DNA of 9,462 nucleotides, from contig JAJYZD010000132.1 of assembly GCA_021800315.1 (NCBI GenBank), positions 459 through 9,920 of the forward strand, given 5' to 3'. The notes under the pieces are model-generated. The model searched no databases and was not told where the DNA came from. It saw only the letters and a list, made by a program, of their open reading frames with translations. Position 1 is the stretch's first letter; each line of letters opens with the position of its first letter. Below, piece after piece: positions 5,461-9,462 of the stretch. A program made the translations under genes and the position numbers. Source of the stretch: Bacillota bacterium (GTDB taxonomy: Bacteria; Bacillota; Desulfotomaculia; Desulfotomaculales; JAJYZD01).

Positions 5461-6980
5461 ATAAGGGCGTGGTCTACCTGGTGGGGGCAGGCCCGGGCGA
5501 TCCCGGCCTCATCACGGTCAAAGGATTGGAAATGCTGCGGCAGGCCGACGTAGTGGTGTACGACCGCCTGGCCTGGCCGGCGCTGCTTGACCAGGCCCCG
5601 GCCGGGGCGGTGCTGGTCGATGCGGGCAAGGGCCCGGACCGGCACAAGATGACCCAGGACGCCATCAACACCGCGCTGGCGGAACACGCCGAAGCCGGGC
5701 ACACGGTGGTGCGGCTTAAAGGGGGCGACCCGTTCGTTTTCGGGCGGGGCGGCGAGGAGGCGGAATACCTGGCTCAGCGGGGCATACCGTTCGAGGTGGT
5801 GCCCGGCGTCACCGCCGCCGTAGCGGTGCCGGCCTATGCCGGGATCCCGGTCACCCACCGGCGCGTTTCCTCCAGTCTGGCCATCGTCACCGGCAACGAG
5901 GACCCGGCCAAGGAAGACACGGCGGTGGACTGGGACAAATTGGCCGGGGCCGGCACGCTGGTTTTAATGATGGGCATGGCCAACCTGGAAGGCATAGCCG
6001 CGCGCCTCATCCAGGCCGGCCGCAGCCCCCAAACCCCGGTGGCCCTGGTCCGCTGGGGCACGTGCCCTGGTCAGCGGACCCTGGTGGGTACATTGGAGAC
6101 GATTCCTTCCCTGGCCGCCGGGCAGGGTTTTGCCAACCCGGTGGTGACGATCGTCGGCGAAGTGGTGAACTTACGGGAGAAATTGGCCTGGCGCGAGAAG
6201 AAGCCCCTCTTCGGCCGGCGCGTCCTGGTCACGCGGGCCCGGGAGGAAGCCGGCCGCCTGGCGGCCCTGGTGGCCGCGCAGGGTGGCGAAGCGTACGAAT
6301 TTCCGGCCATCGCGGTGGAGGCGATGCCCGATACCGCAGATCTGGATCGGGCGGTACGGGAGTTGGGATCTTACCAGTGGGCCGTTTTCACCAGCGCCAA
6401 CGGCGTGCGGTTCTTCTGGGAACGGCTTGACGCCGCGGGGCTGGATGCGCGCGCTTTGGCCGGGGTAAAACTCGCGGCGATCGGGTCGCGGACGGCCGCG
6501 ACCCTGGGGCGGTTCGGCCTCTCCTGTGACCTTACTCCGGAGGAATTCCGGGCCGAGGCGGTGCTCTCCGCCCTGGTCGACCGGGTGGCCCCCGGAGAGC
6601 GGGTCCTCTGCCCCCGGGCGGCCCAGGCCCGGGAGGTACTGGTCCAGGGCCTGCGGGAGGCCGGGGTCTTTGTTGCGGAAGTCGCGGCCTACCGCACCGT
6701 GCCCGGCGGCGACGACCCCGGGGCGGTGCGGGAGCGCCTCGCCCGGGGGGAAATAGACGCGGTAACCTTCACCAGTTCCAGCACCGTGCACAACCTGGTG
6801 CGGGCCTTGGGCGGGGAGGCGGCGGAACTGCTGGGAGGCACGACTCTCGCGGCCATCGGCCCGGTGACCGCCCAAACCCTGGCCGAATACGGCCTATCCT
6901 GCGCGGTTACCGCTGCCCGGTACACGGTGGAGGGCCTGGTGGAGGCCCTGGCCACTTATTTTAAGCGATTAAGCGGGTGA
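5457..6980 (+). CDS. cobA-hemD: Fused uroporphyrinogen-III C-methyltransferase / uroporphyrinogen-III synthase (CobA-HemD)
   Basis: This bifunctional protein of 507 residues closes hydroxymethylbilane to uroporphyrinogen III (HemD part) and methylates it twice with S-adenosylmethionine to precorrin-2 (CobA part). The CobA domain covers about 1-245: VGAGPGDPGLIT (9-20), RLKGGDPFVFGRGGEE (86-101), VVPGVTAAVAVPAYAGIPVT (114-133) and the MMGMANL region (171-177) are its S-adenosylmethionine-binding signatures. The HemD domain follows from about 253 (GRRVLVTRAREEAG) with VFTSANGVRFF and VTFTSSSTVHNL, typical of this poorly conserved synthase. Such fusions are common in clostridia and related anaerobes. 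The start is TTG 5457 inside the hemC stop, with GGGAGGTG (5438-5445) upstream. Joining the two activities at uroporphyrinogen III, with SirC in the same operon, commits the flow to sirohydrochlorin. Confidence 0.95.
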   Translation: MNKGVVYLVGAGPGDPGLITVKGLEMLRQADVVVYDRLAWPALLDQAPAGAVLVDAGKGPDRHKMTQDAINTALAEHAEAGHTVVRLKGGDPFVFGRGGEEAEYLAQRGIPFEVVPGVTAAVAVPAYAGIPVTHRRVSSSLAIVTGNEDPAKEDTAVDWDKLAGAGTLVLMMGMANLEGIAARLIQAGRSPQTPVALVRWGTCPGQRTLVGTLETIPSLAAGQGFANPVVTIVGEVVNLREKLAWREKKPLFGRRVLVTRAREEAGRLAALVAAQGGEAYEFPAIAVEAMPDTADLDRAVRELGSYQWAVFTSANGVRFFWERLDAAGLDARALAGVKLAAIGSRTAATLGRFGLSCDLTPEEFRAEAVLSALVDRVAPGERVLCPRAAQAREVLVQGLREAGVFVAEVAAYRTVPGGDDPGAVRERLARGEIDAVTFTSSSTVHNLVRALGGEAAELLGGTTLAAIGPVTAQTLAEYGLSCAVTAARYTVEGLVEALATYFKRLSG

Positions 6981-6987
6981 CAAAACG

Positions 6988-8184
6988 ATGATCGGCATTA
7001 CGCGCCTTCTGTGCGGCGGTGAGTTTGCCGGCGATACCTTGCGTTACGAGAACGGGGCCGGGCATTCCTCACAGGGAGTGGCCCCGGGGCGGGGGCCGGT
7101 GGTGGTGTGGAACTCGACCCGGCGCTGCAACCTGCGGTGCATCCACTGCTACGCCGACGCCACACCCACCTCCGGTGGGTATCCGCCGGGCGGCGAGGAA
7201 TTGACCACCCTGGAAGCCAAAACGCTCATCGACGACCTGGCCGGTTTCCAGGTCCCGGTTCTGCTGCTTTCCGGGGGGGAACCCCTTATGCGGCCCGATT
7301 TCTTTGAACTGGTGGAGTACGCCGCCGCCAAGGGCCTGCGGGTGACCGTCTCGACCAACGGCACGCTCATCGATTCAAAGACGGCGCGGCGCTTAAAGGC
7401 GGCCCGGGTCGGGTACGTCGGCATCAGCCTGGACGGCCTGGCCGAGCAAAACGATTTTTTCCGGGGGCGCCAGGGGGCGTTTACGGCGGCCCTGTCCGGG
7501 ATCCGGCACTGCCGGGAGGCCGGCCAGAAGGTGGGATTGCGCCTGACGCTGTCCAGGCACAATTTCCGGCAGTTGTCCGATATCATGAAACTGGTCGAGG
7601 AAGAGAATATCGGCCGGGTGTGCTTCTACCACCTGGTCTACACCGGCCGGGGCAGCGCCTTGAAGGACGAGGACCTCTCGCACCGCGAGACGAGGGAGGC
7701 CCTCGACCGGATCATGGACTGGGTGGAGGACATGGAACGGCGGGGGATGGGGCGCGAAGTGCTGACCGTGGACAACCACGCCGACGCGGTCTACCTCTAC
7801 CTGCGGCTCTCGGAGCGCGACCCCGGGCGGGCGCGGCGGGTATGGCCGCTGCTTCTGGCCAACGGCGGCAACCGGACCGGCATGGCGATCGGCCAGGTGG
7901 ACTGGTCGGGTACGGTCCATCCGGACCAGTTTTCCGCCGACCACCCGCTCGGCAACGTACGGACGCGCCCCTTTTCCGCCATCTGGAGCGATCCGCAAGA
8001 GCCGCTGCTCGGCATGCTGCGGCACCGGAGGGATCACCTGAAGGGACGTTGCGCCACCTGCCGCTGGCTGGACCTGTGCAACGGCAACTTCCGGGCCCGG
8101 GCCGGGTCGACCGGTGACTACTGGCAGGCCGATCCGGCCTGCTATCTTACCGACGGGGAGATCGCCGGCGGGGAAACGGGCTAA
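6988..8184 (+). CDS. nirJ1: AhbC/NirJ1-type radical SAM enzyme (12,18-didecarboxysiroheme deacetylase)
   Basis: This SPASM-like radical SAM protein probably removes the acetate side chains of 12,18-didecarboxysiroheme to leave methyl groups, giving iron-coproporphyrin III (AhbC reaction). The 398 residues fit. The radical cluster motif CNLRCIHC has Cys47, Cys51 and Cys54, and the GGEP motif is at 96-99. YVGISLDG (143-150), CFYHLVYTGRG (212-222), LTVDNHAD (259-266) and VHPDQF (310-315) recur in AhbC/NirJ proteins. The C-terminal Cys355, Cys358, Cys364 and Cys385 have the spacing CX2CX5CX20C expected for an auxiliary 4Fe-4S cluster. Databases often name this clostridial type 'heme d1 biosynthesis NirJ1', but no other heme d1 genes (nirF, nirDLGH, nirE) lie here, and the hem genes around it argue for heme b. 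The start ATG is seven bases after cobA-hemD. It is probably oxygen-sensitive (inference). Confidence 0.9.
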   Translation: MIGITRLLCGGEFAGDTLRYENGAGHSSQGVAPGRGPVVVWNSTRRCNLRCIHCYADATPTSGGYPPGGEELTTLEAKTLIDDLAGFQVPVLLLSGGEPLMRPDFFELVEYAAAKGLRVTVSTNGTLIDSKTARRLKAARVGYVGISLDGLAEQNDFFRGRQGAFTAALSGIRHCREAGQKVGLRLTLSRHNFRQLSDIMKLVEEENIGRVCFYHLVYTGRGSALKDEDLSHRETREALDRIMDWVEDMERRGMGREVLTVDNHADAVYLYLRLSERDPGRARRVWPLLLANGGNRTGMAIGQVDWSGTVHPDQFSADHPLGNVRTRPFSAIWSDPQEPLLGMLRHRRDHLKGRCATCRWLDLCNGNFRARAGSTGDYWQADPACYLTDGEIAGGETG

Positions 8185-8198
8185 AGGGGGAACTGAAG

Positions 8199-9197
8199 AT
8201 GGGCTTTCCCGTGGTCAGGCCGCGGCGGCTGCGGTCGTCCGAGACGATGCGCCGCCTGGTGCGGGAGACGGTATTGAGGGTGGACGACCTGTTGTACCCG
8301 GTGTTCGTCATGCCCGGGCGGGGAGTGAGCCGTCCCGTGGCGTCCATGCCCGGGGTGGCCAACGTGTCCGTCGACGTGCTGCTCCGGGAGTTGGAAGAGG
8401 TGGCGGCCCTGGGCATCCCCGGCATCCTGCTCTTCGGCCTGCCTTCGGCCAAAGATGAATACGGGGGGGAGGCCTACAGCGAGGACGGTATCGTCCAGCA
8501 GGCGGTCCGCTCGGTCAAGGAACACTATCCCGGCCTGCTGGTGGTGACCGACGTCTGCCTCTGCGAGTACACCAGCCATGGCCACTGCGGTGTGGTGCGG
8601 AACGGTACGGTCGACAACGACGCGTCTGTGCCGCTTATAGCCCGTACGGCGGTATCCCACGCCGCGGCCGGGGCGGACATGGTGGCACCGTCGGACATGA
8701 TGGACGGACGCGTCGGCGCGGTACGCGCCGCCCTGGACGGAGCGGGATTCGCTCAGGTTCCGGTGATGGCCTACGCGGCCAAGTATGCTTCGGCCTTCTA
8801 CGGTCCCTTCCGCGAGGCGGCCGATTCGGCCCCGCAGTTCGGCGACCGGCGCGGCTACCAGATGGATCCGGCCAACGCCGACGAGGCGCTGCGCGAGGTC
8901 TGGCAGGACCTGGAGGAGGGGGCCGACATCGTTATGGTCAAGCCCGCCCTGGCCTACCTGGACGTGGTGTGGCGGGTCAAGCAGGAGACCGGACATCCGG
9001 TGGCCGCTTACAACGTCAGCGGCGAGTACGCCGCGGTCAAGGCCGCCGCCGCCAAGGGGTGGCTGGACGAGCGGCGAACCGTCATGGAGATCCTCACCGG
9101 CATCAAGCGGGCCGGCGCGGATATCATAATAACCTACCACGCCCGGGAGGCGGCCCGCTGGCTGCGGGAGGGACAAGGGGGTGCCGGCCTTTGCTGA
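8199..9197 (+). CDS. hemB: Porphobilinogen synthase (5-aminolevulinate dehydratase)
   Basis: The enzyme condenses two 5-aminolevulinate molecules to porphobilinogen. The 332 residues match the family. The zinc site is DVCLCEYTSHGHCG (118-131) with Cys120, Cys122 and Cys130, so this is a zinc-type rather than a magnesium-only enzyme. The Schiff-base lysines are Lys195 in MAYAAKYASAFYGPFR (190-205) and Lys248 in VMVKPALAYLD (245-255). YQMDPANADEALRE (220-233) and AYNVSGEYA (270-278) are further signatures. The ATG start follows AAGGGGGA (8184-8191) by seven bases, fourteen bases after the nirJ1 stop. The gene sits between two radical SAM genes, out of pathway order. Its last seven bases overlap the start of the next gene. 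Confidence 0.97.
   Translation: MGFPVVRPRRLRSSETMRRLVRETVLRVDDLLYPVFVMPGRGVSRPVASMPGVANVSVDVLLRELEEVAALGIPGILLFGLPSAKDEYGGEAYSEDGIVQQAVRSVKEHYPGLLVVTDVCLCEYTSHGHCGVVRNGTVDNDASVPLIARTAVSHAAAGADMVAPSDMMDGRVGAVRAALDGAGFAQVPVMAYAAKYASAFYGPFREAADSAPQFGDRRGYQMDPANADEALREVWQDLEEGADIVMVKPALAYLDVVWRVKQETGHPVAAYNVSGEYAAVKAAAAKGWLDERRTVMEILTGIKRAGADIIITYHAREAARWLREGQGGAGLC
9175..9183 (+). promoter_or_regulatory. Ribosome binding site fixing the TTG start of the second radical SAM gene
   Basis: AAGGGGGTG lies within the end of hemB, seven bases before TTG 9191. It supports that TTG over the out-of-frame GTG at 9181, which opens a frame without any family signature. Confidence 0.65.
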
Positions 9198-9462
9198 TAT
9201 CCTGGAACACCACCAACGAGTGCAACCTGACCTGCCGCCACTGCTACCGGGACGCCGGGGTCAGGCGGGAAGAGGAACTGGACACCGCCGAAGGTCTGGC
9301 CCTGATCGACGAAATCGCCGGGGCCGGCTTCAAGATCATGATCTTTTCCGGCGGCGAGCCGCTCCTGCGGAGTGATATCACCGATCTTACGCGGCACGCC
9401 AAGAGCCGGGGCTTGATACCCGTTTTCGGTTCCAACGGCACGCTCCTGACCGGGGACCTGGC
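9191..9462 (+). CDS. nirJ2: NirJ2-type radical SAM enzyme (AhbD role likely), 5' part only
   Basis: The gene runs off the right edge; 90 codons are visible. The protein starts LLISWNTTNECNLTCRHCYR with radical SAM cysteines at 11, 15 and 18 (CX3CX2C), then KIMIFSGGEPLLRSDI with GGEP at 54-57 and FGSNGTLL. Tryptophan-asparagine-threonine just before the first cysteine parallels the WNSTRRCNLRC of the upstream NirJ1, so the two are paralogues. In clostridial hem operons a second radical SAM gene after hemB is the NirJ2 type. In this setting it most likely performs the last step, oxidative decarboxylation of iron-coproporphyrin III to heme b (AhbD), which is inference because the C-terminal cluster region is not visible. 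The start is TTG 9191, overlapping hemB by seven bases, so translation is probably coupled. Confidence 0.85.
   Translation, partial: MLISWNTTNECNLTCRHCYRDAGVRREEELDTAEGLALIDEIAGAGFKIMIFSGGEPLLRSDITDLTRHAKSRGLIPVFGSNGTLLTGDL

Noticed and set aside
6988..8184. Heme d1 biosynthesis role suggested by the NirJ1 name
   Set aside because: No nirE, nirF, nirDLGH or nitrite reductase gene is in the window, while general heme genes surround it.
8181..9176. Minus-strand open frame of 331 codons opposite hemB
   Set aside because: Complete overlap with an unmistakable hemB; composition reflects the antisense of GC-rich codons.

Overview
The window reads as a chromosome segment from a GC-rich, anaerobic, Gram-positive bacterium of the Clostridia, most like the Desulfotomaculum/Pelotomaculum/Desulforudis group (Peptococcaceae-like). 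This placement is an inference. It rests on the gene order hemA-hemC-cobA/hemD-radical SAM-hemB-radical SAM, the fused CobA-HemD protein, purine-rich AAGGAG-type ribosome sites, many TTG/GTG starts, and a consensus sigma-A promoter.

Left part (1-1286): decayed accessory DNA. Two diverged copies of the 3' end of one transposase-like gene (1-144 and about 1080-1286, + strand, about 82% identical over the aligned part) flank a minus-strand pseudogene (206-1079). The pseudogene belongs to a TIM-barrel, glycoside-hydrolase-like family often labelled 'abortive infection protein'. It lacks its N-terminus and carries two apparent frameshifts. Its truncated 5' end meets the second transposase remnant.

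Middle (1287-2559): a roughly 300-base non-coding leader with several GC-rich inverted repeats, then hepT, an intact long-chain polyprenyl diphosphate synthase that probably makes the menaquinone side chain.

Right part (2563-9462): a strong extended -10 promoter lies just after the hepT stop. It is followed by a tightly packed operon for tetrapyrrole synthesis by the siroheme-dependent (Ahb) route: sirC (precorrin-2 dehydrogenase), hemA (glutamyl-tRNA reductase), hemC (hydroxymethylbilane synthase), cobA-hemD fusion (uroporphyrinogen-III synthase plus C-methyltransferase), an AhbC/NirJ1 radical SAM enzyme, hemB (porphobilinogen synthase) and the start of a second, NirJ2-type radical SAM enzyme cut by the window end. 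HemA and HemB with HemC and HemD supply uroporphyrinogen III, CobA and SirC carry it to sirohydrochlorin, and the two radical SAM proteins would convert decarboxylated siroheme to heme b. Not seen here, and expected further downstream or elsewhere, are hemL, the decarboxylase pair ahbA/ahbB and a sirohydrochlorin ferrochelatase. Genes overlap or are separated by at most 16 bases, with no internal terminator seen, so translation is probably coupled. Five of the eight intact or partial protein starts are GTG or TTG. I found no tRNA, rRNA, CRISPR array or convincing riboswitch, and no clear evidence of a wholly new system.
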